Shown here: one piece after another, positions 1-11,089 of the stretch | Numbering within the stretch: position 1 is the stretch's first letter | Layout of the letters: the number at the start of each line of letters is the position of its first letter | NCBI GenBank assembly: GCA_026119935.1 | Contig: JALRMH010000025.1 | Coordinates: 372,001 to 436,000, forward strand | DNA from: Endothia cerciana | Taxonomy: Eukaryota > Ascomycota > Sordariomycetes > Diaporthales > Cryphonectriaceae | DNA: 64,000 bases | Direction: 5' to 3' | Position numbers and translations under genes: made by a program | The notes under the pieces: model-generated | The model's database searches: none | What the model saw: the letters and a program-made list of their open reading frames with translations, nothing else | What the model was told of the DNA's origin: nothing

Positions 1-382
1 TCTGGGGCTGAGGCATGCCTGGGGCACTGTTGTTGGCAAAGGAGGGCTGAGGAGCCCCGCTGACAGGTGTGGCAAAGTTTGGAGCGCTGGGCAGGGAGGC
101 ATGGTGATATGTCGACGGGGAGAATGTCTGCTTGGACTGCTCCTGGGTCAGGGCAGGCTTGGGAGGGAGAGATGACAGGTCTACATCCGTAGGGGATGGC
201 GAGGTGGGCTGGAGAGTGGCAGGCTTGGCCGGTGGCTGGTCGGTGGCTTCGGCTTTGGCAGTGATCTCATCGACGAGCTTCTGAATGTCAAGGGCAGTGG
301 CATCGGAAGGACTGCCCGTGGTCATCTCGACATCCTCGTTCTTGAGCTGGACGCCGACCTCTTCTTGTTTCTGGGGGCCCGC

Positions 383-413
<31 letters not shown>

Positions 414-1207
414 GCCTCAGGCTTGACATCGGGCTCTATCTTGTCCGGCTGAGACGACACGGCCTGCTGGGCTGGAGGAGATGTGGAAGTGAGGGCATCT
501 GGCAGGGCCTCTTGGGCGGCTGGGATGGGCTGGGCGCCGTTCTTGACAGGCTGAAGAGTGGTGGCGTCCTGGGTGAGAGGCGTGGCTTGGCTGGGTCGGA
601 GGTCTCCTGCGGCAAGGCTGGGAGCTTGGGCATCAGCGGAAACAGGTTGGGCAGGAGGAGACTGCGTCGGCACAGCATCAGGCTGGTCAGGCTGCTCGGA
701 AATGATCATGGATTCTGGCGCATCTGATATAGTGTCTTGGGGCGGCTGCTGGTCCTGTCCCTCCGCACCCTCGGTCTCGAACTCGACCTCGGCTTGTTGC
801 TCCTGCCCGGGAGAATCAAAGGTTCTCGCATAGTCATCGGCAGTCTCCTGCGGCGCGCCTTGTTGCGCGCCTTCCTGCTCCCGGCCGTCTCCGTCCTGGC
901 TGTCGTCGTATTCGAAACTCTCGTTGTCGGCGATGCTGGCGTCGTCGGACTCGGCGACGGCATCGGCGTCGGAGGGGCCCTCAACGACGATCTCGTTGAC
1001 GAGGTCGGTGATCTGTTCAGGCTGGGCGGCCATGGCTGCGGCTGCTGTGCGGAAGGTGGTGGGCTTGAGAGGAACTACGTCTGGGTTCTCGGCCTGGTCC
1101 TGGAGCTCGGGGAGAACCTGTGGTAGGGTGTACGTGTTAAAAAGAGGACGGGGCGAGACCGGGCTGAGGTCGGCAGCTGCCACGACTTCAGGGCTCTCGT
1201 CCGTCAT
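1..1207 (-). CDS. NAB3: Nab3-like RNA-binding protein, N-terminal part (runs off window start)
   Basis: One uninterrupted frame of 402 codons starts at an ATG at 1205-1207, has an in-frame TAG just upstream, and leaves the window at base 1, so the 3' end is missing. The visible part begins MTDESPEVV and is a disordered acidic, Gln/Pro-rich leader with many DDAS, EGQDQQ and EMTT stretches. It contains an alanine run of about a dozen residues encoded by a GCC repeat (around 376-411). It ends in a segment with SSLPPKPALTQEQ and FATPVSGAPQPSFANN. In fungal Nab3-type proteins a similar Pro-rich linker leads into a single RRM, which would lie outside this window. Nab3 works with Nrd1 in termination and surveillance of short Pol II transcripts in the nucleus. 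The identification rests on composition and the linker only, because no RRM is visible. It is divergent from the PTH4-like gene. Confidence 0.5.
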
Positions 1208-1896
1208 CAAGTGGACCGGTAGCTAGGGGAGGGCGAGGCGGGCTGTCGACTACTGGCTCAAGGACAGTCTCATCATGACCAGAGAGAGGGTCTGAGGGGG
1301 TATGGATATTTGTCAGGTCAAGTGAGAGGAGAGAAGCGGTAGGGGGGGGGGGGATTATGAGATTGTGAGATTGTGACGGGTAGAGTTTTTGCACAGAAGT
1401 GGGGGGGGGGTCTCTTGTTCGAGGCTGAGGAGGGGCACAAGGGCTTTGTCGACGAGGACACCCTTTGGAATGTGTCAGATATTACACAGTCACAACACAG
1501 GGAGTGAATGGTACGGGGTTGACACTGGTGACAAGGACAGTCGAGCCTGAAGAGAGCGGAACAAAGGACGGGGAAGTTGGGAAGGCAGTATGACGACGGA
1601 GGAGGGAGCGGCTGAGCAGCCGTGAAAACTACAGGAAACAAAGTAGGCGGCGGGCAGGCATCCGGGCTAGACCCCAACAGGCCAAGCGTCGTCCATCAAT
1701 GAGCCTCATTTTTGGTGGATGACTAAGCCTGCGATCACGTATTTTTCCACTCGTGAAAGCCTCAGGTCCAGGCTCGTCTCCGTCCCCACCATCCAGTGAG
1801 GCCTCATTCTGCGGGCTATCAGGAAGACCAGGGGGAGAGAGAGATCCGAAGCGGACCTGGACCGCACCGGATTCAGGGCCTTACGATGATCCCACG
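1208..1896. promoter_or_regulatory. Divergent intergenic region, Nab3-like / PTH4-like
   Basis: About 690 bp lie between two divergent start codons and must hold both promoters and 5' leaders. Two G/C homopolymer runs (near 1340 and 1405) are visible. No further coding sequence is supported. Confidence 0.5.
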
Positions 1897-2597
1897 ATGA
1901 CCAGCCCTTCCCCGACGAGACTGCCAAGTCTCATCTACCGGCCTCTCACACCCCTCTTGTCCGTCCAGCTGGCACCGTGGAAGAGGCTGGCCAGGTTCCA
2001 GGCATTCGAGGCCTCGTTCGACCCTGCAGACCTGGCAGAGGCCAGGAAATGGCGGCAGAGCGTCAGCGAGGCCTCGCTCCCCAGGGGCACCACCACGTTC
2101 GCCCGATCGAGCGGTCCGGGAGGGCAACACGTGAACAAGTTCGTCCCTCCCAGTCCCGACTGCCTGCAGCGTGCATAGCACTGACAGGGCCGCGCAGGAC
2201 CGAGAGCAAGGCCATCACGAGCTGGACCGTCTCAGAGCTCGCCGGGGTCCTGCCCAAACTGATGCACCCTCCCCTGCGCTCGTCAAAGCACTACGTCAAG
2301 AACAAGGACAGCCTCTCCTTTCACGCACAGACATCGCGCGATAGGGATGCCAATGCCGAGGAGAACCGGTCCAAGCTGCTCGGGGAGCTGCACAGGATGT
2401 ACAGCGATGCCGTGCCCGGTGACACGAGCATCGAGAAGAAACGGAAGCACCATAGCCTGTAAGTGTTCAGCCCTGGGTCCCGCCGGGCTGAGGACGCGTG
2501 CTGAGATCACGACAGGGAGAAGACGGCCCGGGAGGCGAGGCTCAAGTCGAAAAAGTTCCAGAGCTCAAAGAAGCAGGCCAGGAGAGGAGATTTCTAG
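1897..2597 (+). CDS. PTH4: Mitochondrial class I release-factor-like peptidyl-tRNA hydrolase (ICT1/PTH4 type)
   Basis: Three exons (1897-2138, 2198-2458, 2516-2597) give 194 aa. The first 35 residues are Arg-rich and lack acids, as in a mitochondrial presequence. The catalytic GGQ lies at residues 75-77 in the motif SSGPGGQHVNK. Exon 2 continues with TESKAITSWTV, which aligns with the ICT1/RF1-domain strand after GGQ. The C-terminus is very basic (KSKKFQSSKKQARRGDF), as expected for ribosome-binding tails in this family. Such proteins hydrolyse peptidyl-tRNA on stalled mitochondrial ribosomes. Intron 1 uses an unusual GTTCGT donor (59 nt, branch CTGAC). Intron 2 has a GTAAGT donor. An in-frame ATG at 1753 exists upstream, but 1897 is preferred because it puts the basic presequence at the N-terminus. 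Confidence 0.85.
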
Positions 2598-3723
2598 AGG
2601 CTGCTTGTGTGATGCCTATCAGGCCCCCGGCTGAGGCTCTGGGCTCAGCTGGTCAGGCCGCCATGCTTATTTACACGTCGGGTTCTGGATCTTGATGGGT
2701 GCTGGTCAGGTCACCGCGCCAGGATGACAGCTCTGGATGATCTCAGGGGTAAAGTAGGGCTTAGGTTCAATGGCTGAGTGACGACCTGCTGGCGGGAAAA
2801 CTCTTCGCACCCGCACGAGAGCCTCATAGAAAATGAATTGAGGCAGAGATCGGTTGGCGGTCAAGTCAACTGGCAACCGACTGACTCGGATTTCATCCAC
2901 GTCTTAAATCCTGACACTGCCTCCATGCGCCCTCGTACTATGTACACATGGCCTTCGAGGTAGTTGTCAATTAGCGTTTGATTGGTTCGCGATAGTGAGG
3001 GGCAGCCCTCCAGTCCTGCGGCTGACGGGCGATCCCACCTACAATCTCTGCGCGACACCACGCAGGATCGTATCAGTCCTCAACTGCTGTGCTGTATTAA
3101 TCCCGGCCACGAACGATCTCCCTCCGGTCTCCCCCCCGCCCCCCCCCAATTCCTGTGCCACGGGAGACGCATCAGAGGCCTCGTTTCAAACGACGAACTT
3201 CCGCAAGGCACCCACCCGCTTCAGCCTGGCTTACCCACCACCTCCCGCCTGTTGCTGCCCCTCAGATGTTCTGGGTAAGCCTGGGGTAAAATAATACGGA
3301 GAGCGCGCGACCCACAATCTCCTGGCCAGGCCACCCTCACTTATCTCCCGCAGCGGGACCCCGGATAGTTCAGTTTTCTGTCCCTTCATTTCAGGTACTG
3401 ATACGGCAATACCGGGTCGAAGGAGAGGACAAAACACGACGGACAGGACAGACAAAAGAAGAAAAAAAAAAGAGAAAGCCATCCCCCGACAGTTCTGCTT
3501 CCGGACACACAAACCGTGTGCCCCCCCCCCCCCCCCCGGGCCCTCTTTGTCGACTGCGAATCCCAGGTCTAGACTCGACACCAGAACCCCGACGGCCAGC
3601 CTGACGACGACTCAATTGCGACTGCGGGGCGACGAGCCAGAGCCACCACAAGCTCTCCTCCACGACAGCCCCCGACTCCCCCCCCCCCTCCCCCTACTAC
3701 TACACACCCGACGGCGACAAACA
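2598..3723. promoter_or_regulatory. Intergenic: 3' flank of PTH4-like gene and promoter/leader of CaM kinase
   Basis: No gene is supported. It holds a C17 run at 3521-3537, a purine tract near 3455-3475 and pyrimidine-rich DNA just before the kinase ATG. The last few hundred bases are likely the kinase promoter and 5' leader. Confidence 0.4.
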
Positions 3724-5174
3724 ATGGCTGCCGCTGTCCAACAGGCTGGTGGTGCCAACGGCGGCCAACAGCCTCAGATACAACCATGCCGGTATAAGGT
3801 CGGCAAGACATTAGGAGCAGGGTCATACTCGGTGGTCAAGGAATGCGTACACATCGACACCGGGCGGTACTACGCCGCCAAGGTGATCAACAAGAGGCTA
3901 ATGGCAGGAAGAGAACACATGGTACGACGGGAAGCCCCCCTCCCCTCCACTTCCTGTTACTGCTGCTGCTGCTCCCAATCCCCGCCCCGCGGTGCGAGGG
4001 CCCGGTGCGAGAAGAAGAAAAGATGCTGACCGCCTGTCTGTCTCGCCCCCGGGTCTAGGTGCGCAACGAGATCGCCGTCCTCAAGAAGGTCTCGATGGGC
4101 CACCAGAACATCCTCACCCTCGTCGACTACTTCGAGACCATGAACAACCTCTACCTGGTCACGGACCTCGCGCTGGGCGGCGAGCTCTTCGACCGCATCT
4201 GCCGCAAGGGCTCCTACTACGAGGCCGACGCCGCGGACCTCGTGCGCGCCACGCTGTCGGCCGTGGCCTACCTGCACGACCACGGCATCGTGCACCGGGA
4301 CCTGAAGCCGGAGAACCTCCTCTTCCGCACCCCGGAGGACAACGCCGACCTGCTCATCGCCGACTTCGGCCTGTCGCGCGTCATGGACGAGGAGCAGTTC
4401 CACGTGCTGACCACCACCTGCGGCACCCCGGGCTACATGGCGCCCGAGATCTTCAAGAAGACGGGCCACGGCAAGCCCGTCGACATCTGGGCGCTGGGCG
4501 TCATCACCTACTTCCTGCTGTGCGGGTACACCCCCTTCGACCGCGACAGCGACTTCGAGGAGATGCAGGCCATCCTCAACGCCGACTACAGCTTCACCCC
4601 CGCCGACTACTGGCGCGGCGTCTCCGACTCGGCCAAGGAGTTCATCCGCCTGTGCCTCACCGTCGACCCCGCCCGCCGCATGACCGCCCACGAGGCCCTG
4701 CAGCACCCCTTCGTCGCCGGCTACCGGGGCGGCGCCGACGGCGACAAGGGCGCCAACCTGCTGCCCACGGTCAAGAAGAACTTCAACGCCAGGCGGACCC
4801 TGCACGCCGCCATCGACACGGTCCGGGCGATCAACAAGCTGCGGGAGGGGCAGCACGCGGCCGGGCTCATGGACGGGGCCAGGTCCAGGGAGCCCGAGAG
4901 GGCCCCCCCCGGGGCCGCCAAGGCGGACAGCGGGGTCAGCGTCTCGGGGGTGGCCACCCGCGGCGGCGGCGGCGGCGGCGGCGGCACGAGCAGGAATAGG
5001 GACTCCGGGTACGGGACGCAGCAGTGCGACAGCCAGCCCGGGGGCGAGGATGTCGCCATGAGCGATGCCCCGCCGCTGAATGCCAGCCAGGTGCCTGTGA
5101 GCCTGCGGCCGGGCATGGAGGTGAACAAGGTGGTGGAGACGTCCAAGGGCCTGTGGCAGCCGCCAAAGAGGTGA
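3724..5174 (+). CDS. CMK1: Calcium/calmodulin-dependent protein kinase (CaMK1-like)
   Basis: Exons 3724-3921 and 4059-5174 encode 437 aa. The kinase fold is complete: glycine loop GAGSYSVV (31-38), AAK lysine at 53, HRDLKPEN with the catalytic Asp at 147, DFG at 168-170 and APE at 194-196. A Thr-rich activation loop (VLTTTCGTPGY) fits a kinase that an upstream CaMKK can phosphorylate. After the catalytic domain a basic helix (KKNFNARRTLHAAIDTVRA) occupies the usual autoinhibitory/calmodulin-binding position. A disordered tail follows with a poly-Gly run from a GGC repeat (about 4963-4984). Fungal CaM kinases are cytosolic Ser/Thr kinases acting in Ca2+ signalling and stress responses. The 137-nt intron has a GTACGA donor. 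The stop codon lies within a good donor-like sequence (GAG|GTGAGT), so an alternative 3' end is conceivable. Confidence 0.9.
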
Positions 5175-8100
5175 GTGTGCGGGACATGCGGCGGCGGCAA
5201 TCATAGAGGGGGGCTTCTTTGGATATTTTCTTATGGCTTGCTTGGATGTCTTCTTCTCAAAGGAACACCCGTATCATGATATCCAGTTGCGTTGGCCACA
5301 TGGGGGCCGAAGTTGACTGTCCCTTCAGGAGCGTAGAAGCACATGATGGGGCGGCCATATGCCTTCAGCAATCGGGAAGCTGGTTCTACAAGACCTTGGA
5401 ACGAAAGCCGGTGCCACTGCCCGGGCCGGCGGGGTCAGGCCAGCTTCTCGCTGTCCAGACCGAGCCGTTGCCACCGAGCGTCCAGCCCGGAGCTCTTCGT
5501 TGCCCCGGCTGACACAGATGCCCATTCCCATCGATCTGATGAACCATACAGGATACAAAGAGGTCAGGTCATGTGGAAACGTGTGGGTCAGTAAGTTTGT
5601 AGACAGGCCCGAGATCGTGATACAGAAGAGGGCATGTTTGAACCAGCTAATGCTTTTTTTTGGTACACTATATCATGAGCAGAGACCTTATTGCCAGCAC
5701 ATATGACCACACACCCACGAGGAGACTGCCCCGGCGGGCCCAATCGCCGTACCCATGTAATGGGTTCCCCCCATCCTTTGATACTCATCCTCCCCCCGTA
5801 CCATCCACTCTGCTCCCGATCTCCCCCGTCCTAGAGCGTCCTTCTCGAGACGAGAGCTAACATCCCATCCTCGAAGTATTACCCTGCAGGCATCGTCCCA
5901 GCAAGCCGGAGGTGGGTTGGGGGAGATGGTCCTGGCCCGGCTTGATGATCCCACATGGCAGCCAGGCTTGCAGGGGAAGACAGACGGACAATAGAACCAA
6001 GCCCTGTGGCGTGGGCGACGGACGTGTCCATGTGCCCAACGCGGCGGCCCGGGCGTGCAAGGCCAACTTACCACTGCCGCCCTTGACAGACCCGACGGAG
6101 CAACCCCCTCTGTACACGATGACATCGACAAGAGCAGCCCCCTCGATGGCCTGTCGTAGCCGTCTGTCCTCCGTCGGGAGCCCGGCGGCTGTGGTCCCAC
6201 GAGACGCCCCCAGCAGGCGTCCCCCGCCCCGCGCGGATCAGGGCTTCTGCCCCCCGCCCCCCCGCCCTCGTGCTTCTTCCACAAACCCAGGCCCCAGGTC
6301 CCGGCCCGCGACGGGTTCCAGAGGGACCGATGCCCGTGGCCGCGATAAAAACACACACACTCTCTCTCTCCCCCGTGCTCAGCATGCACCATGTCCCCTG
6401 GGCGGCCGGGCAACCCCCCTCCAGACATCGAGTCACCCGCACAGGCCCGGTCCGGACGCTCAGATAGTCCCGGTGGGGAGGCAACCAGGGCACCTCAGGT
6501 ACCAAGTCCTCTCAGGCCCGTCAACGCCGGTTTGTGTCGTCCGTGTCTCCTCTCGATCCACCCGATTGCGAGAGACCAGATCCTCGACCTGTCCATTGGG
6601 CTTCTGGCGCCCGGGTTGTCAGCGGCACGCGCACAGCCACCATCGACACAGGGGCCCCAGCATCGGGCGGGCGCTCTCGCTTGTCTTGCACGCGTCACCA
6701 GGACACCGGCCGGAGCGGCGCAACCCACGAGGATCTCATAAATCCACCGCCGGCAATACTATACTAGCGGACGACATAGCAGCCCAATAGCATCATCGCG
6801 CTACTTACTTCAGCAGGGGACGCCGACGGTCCAGGGACGGACCAGCTGTCTGTGGTTATTACGGGATGTAGTTACGATAGTGCTTGTCACAGCAGCAGAA
6901 GACGTCCCATGACTGTGTAGTGTTGGAGGGCTGGCCGTAGGTTCATCAACACGGCTGGCTACTCGCCTCGGTCCCACTGTAGGTGGATCGACGAGATGCT
7001 CGCGCACGGGCCGCGTCGGGCTTTAGGGGGATCTACCGTGACGTAGGACCAGAGGATCATCAGAGGGAAGCAATTGGCTCTGCAGGGTATTTTTGTTGTC
7101 GTCCTGCCCTGCAGCCGCCGAGTCCCAAACATCGGTTTTCTATGTGCCAACTGCAGAGGGCCGAACGGGCAGACCGCCTGGCGTCGACGCCATAATCACA
7201 CCTGATGAGCGCACCCCCCAGCGCACCAGACTCTGCAGAGGTCGGCAGCCAACTTCGGTGGAGCAGTAAACACACACACCTGCGTCCCACAAGTTCCAAA
7301 GTAAGGTTATCCTTACGCTAGAAGGGTTATGGCGGTTTGCAGCCGGCAACTTGACTGCATATCGCGCCTCGCAGGAGATAACTTCGGTCGATGGGCGGAT
7401 CTCCGCAGCCCTACTACGAGGCGCATGGTGGTGTAGCATGTGGTCAAAATCCCGTCCCGGGAGGTAAGCTGTTGTCCCCGACCCATCCGAGCAAGAAAGT
7501 AGGCAAGAAAAGGACAGCCGCGCCCGAGCGATCCGGTGGCGGGGTGAGTCAGTCACCGCGTCCTCTACCGTTAGTACCCCTGCCATGGTAGCTGCAGCGC
7601 ATGTCTCTCGCGGTGTTGCATTGCATGCATGCACTGGTATCTCTTGGCGGTGGTGAGGGCGGGTGGTCAGTCGACGGTGGGGTCCAAGAGGAGATGGGGG
7701 AAGAAGGAAAAAAAAAAGGCGAAACAGCGGTCTCCTCGAGACGGAGCGCACGCGACCACCGGCGGGGGGTTCCCTGGCCTCGCAGTCTGCGAGGATTGCG
7801 AGAGTCCAGTCCCGCAGGGTGGAATTTACATAGCACAGTAGAGCCGCAACATCCCGAACATAGTGAGGAGAAGAAAAAGGACGGGCCCCCCCCCCGTCCC
7901 TCGCTCTCGGCTTCGGCCCCGAGATGGCATCGGACCATGGGCACTTCTAACCCGCCGAACGAATTCTCTCCCGTTGGGGCCCAAGATGGAGACCCAATTT
8001 CTCGGGAATATGAAGGCGGGACGGATCCCTAGGCGGATCGCTCGTCCCAAGGCTGAATCCCTTGGGAACGGTAGGGTGGCCAATGAGACCAATAGCCCTC

Positions 8101-11089
8101 CAGCAAAGCCTTTTTCTTTCTTACTCTTCCTTCCGAGCCGAGTACGTGAACGGACCGGCCTGAAAGAGAGACAGACTGGCCCGCCTGGGTGAAAAGTCAG
8201 CGCCGACCCGCGAGCAAAAGCGGGACAGGCGAGCGGCTACCAAGAGTCACCCGGCGCATATTGTCAAGATCGTCCTGGTCGGCAAGGGTTGCAGTCCCGC
8301 CCCAGATCGTCTGTAGGTCAGGTTCCTCCCGCGGCACCTCTGGAATGATGGTGGGGCCGGCTTATTGAGTGGTGTCGACTGCACCCTGACGGGTCTGCAG
8401 GCGCCTGCAAGTGTGCGACGGGCCCCAGTCCGACCAGCCGGCCAGCCCGTCCCGTCCGCCGCAACCGAGGAGCAAAAAGAGGACGGGGTGCCCTGCCACG
8501 TCCCGCTGTCTGCACTGGGCTGGTGCCATGTCCCACGGCCTAGGCCCTGCCAGGGTGGTACTATGGTACCGTAGTGATCGCCAAGTACCGGTACCAAGCA
8601 GGCCTGGTAAGAGGGATTGCGGCAGACAGGATGGAGTTCGGAGTTAGTAACTGCCCCTCGTGCGCCCACGGCTTGGCAGGGCTGATGATGCACGGGCGCA
8701 CACAGAGAACCGGGCGGGACCAGCCACAGCATCCGGCGGGATGCTGTCCCACGCGTTGTTTCAAACAGGTGAGGCCGTTCGTTATCTGTGAACGATCAGC
8801 GCAGACGGCTGGCTCCCAGGGATGTGATCAGATAAGGCGAAGTTGTGCTGAGTTGCGATACCCCGTCCGGCCGACACAGACAGCCTAAGGGCTTGCCAGC
8901 ATGCGGCAGACCGGGAACGGCCCACGTACTATGTACAGTAGGAGGGCCCTAAGAGTACTCCTGTGTGAGACCCCTCGCGGCTCGTTCGACGTCCGGGGAG
9001 GGCGCCGCGGTGAAGCTCGACCCCCCGAGATGTCGAGTTTCGAGGGACCTGCGAGAACTGTTTCGTTCTTATGTGCATGGGCACGTGGGTGCTGGGCCGA
9101 CCTGCTGGGGAGGAGTGGTGACTGACATCTGCATGGCGATCTTCAGGTCCCGGGCGAATGCGCTTGGCGCCCAGGTTCGAGATCTGTATCGAGGGCGATA
9201 GGGAGATCATGACATTCGAGATCCGCGTATGCCGTCGAGCTACTATCATAGTATGGTGTCCGTCTTCGGCCTCAGACCCAGGTTCGTGACAGGCGCAGGT
9301 CTCCGTTGAGGCCCCCACCTGGCCAGGTGGTCTTCATCCGGCCTAGGCCTGTCTGTGCCTGTGGGTATCGAACAGGATTCTTCCTTCGCTGTTCACCGCG
9401 GCATAGACTGATTTATTTTTTATTTTTTTGAACAGTGATGCCTTGGGCGCGTTAGCAGCCTCGGACGGGTTCCAGGACCGTCCAGAGGGCCAGGCCACCG
9501 CCTTGGAGCTAGGCCGTATAGTGCCGCCGCGGTGCAGGGGGACAGATGTCGAAGGCGTCACTGCTGCTAAGGTGCTATGGTGCTATGGTACAGAGTTAGA
9601 CAGGCACCACAAGGCGAACTCTTGCAAGCCTCCCAGGCCGATGCCATCATTGCGGGCTTTTGACGTCACAGACAAGGCGCGCAACAGTAGAACACCACCA
9701 CCGCGCCAGCAGCTCTATCAGATCTGACGTAGACTAGATACGTGGAAAAGAAGGGGCCAAGGGGAGGGACGGTCAAGATGTGACAGACGACTGGAGGGGG
9801 CCAGGGCGTATTCGTATCGTGTCAACCCGTGAGTCTGGTTGTGGTGGTGACGGTGGGATAGGGTTTCAGGGCCTCACTCAAGCCGTCTGGTGCGGTGAGG
9901 CGAGGTGGGACTGGGGACTGGGGGGGCCCTGAGCTGGGCGGCGAGGAGGGTGAAAAGAGAGGTCAAGCGCCTGGTCGACGAACGACCGGAAGACGCGGAT
10001 GGGTCTCGAAACGCTATTCTCTCTGAGAACCCCTGCCCCCACCGGTAGAGTAGCGCAAGTGTACTCGTACTAACAATACCGAAGCAGCATACCCGTACAT
10101 TGTCATGCCAAAATAGTGAGGGACCTCGATGACAGCGGCATCCATCCTCCCCTGGAGGGGTACAGCCATACCAGCGCCTGCCTGCGGTTGGGAGAGACCT
10201 GCGGGTCATCACCAGCAGGCCCCCCCCCCCTGCCCTCTAACAACCCTCTATAACAACCCCAGAAGTAGCGGTACCCAGGCACGCCAGGTGGGGGGGAGGG
10301 CCAGGTCTAGCAGGCATACATTCGGAGGGAAGCCGGGAACAAAGAACCAGTACAAGGACGACACAAGGTGATATGAGGCACAAAGTTGCACAGAGAGCAC
10401 AAGCGCATTCGACAAAAAGTGTGGTCTCGCGACTTTCGGACACTCGGGTTCGCCCGACCAGGCCTATGACGACTTTTTTTCTTTTCCTTTTTTTTCCTTC
10501 CTTCTTCTTCCTTTTCCCCCCCTCTCATAGTTCCTTTATACCATGCCTGCGTCCTGCGTCTCTGGTCTGGGGTGGTACATCTGATCTCCCTTTTTTCTTA
10601 CTCCTTCTCACCTCTTGTGTGTTCAGGTCCAAGACCAGGTCCTTGGCCATCTTCCCTCTGCCGCTGCTGTCCGCCGTTGCCGTTGCCGTTGGGGTCCTGG
10701 GTCCTCTCTTCCACCACTCCCAGCCCTCTCTTCCTACTCGTCGTCGCTTTCTCACATTCCGAGTCGGATCGGGTCGAGTCGGGCGTGCCAGCATCAGCTG
10801 ATTGTGTCAGCCACTCCGGACGTCCCGGGCCCGACTTACACGGCGATTACAAATTAATCCCAGTCGGCCTGGTCTCACTCGAGGACGGTAGGTGCCTAGA
10901 CGTCCCTCTGGCCGGCCTGGAGAGGCAGCGTTTGGGATCTTGCTCGCCTTGCAGGGTATGATATAAACAGGCGACAGCGTCATCGGCGAGGTCTCACCCA
11001 ACCTCACCCGCCCGACTCACCTGGGCCGACCACAAGAAACCACCGCCCAGACAGCAGCGGACAGCACGCCCCGTCCCGCACCCGCCGCG
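5175..11089. other. Long gene-poor GC-rich intergenic region
   Basis: Nearly 6 kb without a convincing protein gene. Open frames here on both strands are low-complexity (Pro, Arg, Ser, Gly-rich), overlap each other in several frames and match no family I recognise. One short plausible first exon is listed separately at 6391. An AT-rich island lies near 9410-9430. The last 700 bp or so include pyrimidine tracts (10470-10530, 10590-10760) and are probably the AUR1 promoter and leader. No tRNA or 5S rRNA was recognised. Confidence 0.5.
6391..6498 (+). CDS. Candidate first exon of a small unrecognised protein
   Basis: An ATG at 6391, after a CT-rich leader ending in CAG, opens 36 codons that end exactly at a CAG|GTACCA donor-like junction in phase 0. 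The peptide starts MSPGRPGNPPPDIESPAQAR and goes on with SGRSDSPGGEATRAPQ. The even, Ser/Pro/Asp-rich composition looks more like real coding sequence than the surrounding frames, and resembles the N-termini of small disordered fungal proteins. I could not find a second exon with confidence. If the intron is not spliced the frame continues to 6741 as a Leu/Pro/Arg-rich 116-residue peptide. The function is unknown. Confidence 0.25.

Noticed and set aside
3957..5204. 415-residue open frame antisense to the CaM kinase
   Set aside because: It mirrors the GC-rich third positions of the kinase; its Val/Gly/Ala/Arg composition and lack of any domain mark it as a shadow.
5688..6790. Overlapping long frames on both strands (246 and 292 residues)
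   Set aside because: Random Pro/Arg/Ser/Gly composition, no family, mutually overlapping.
9165..9190. GGTTCGA sequence resembling a tRNA T-loop
   Set aside because: No matching acceptor or anticodon stems around it; the similar GGTTCGA at 52257 also fails.
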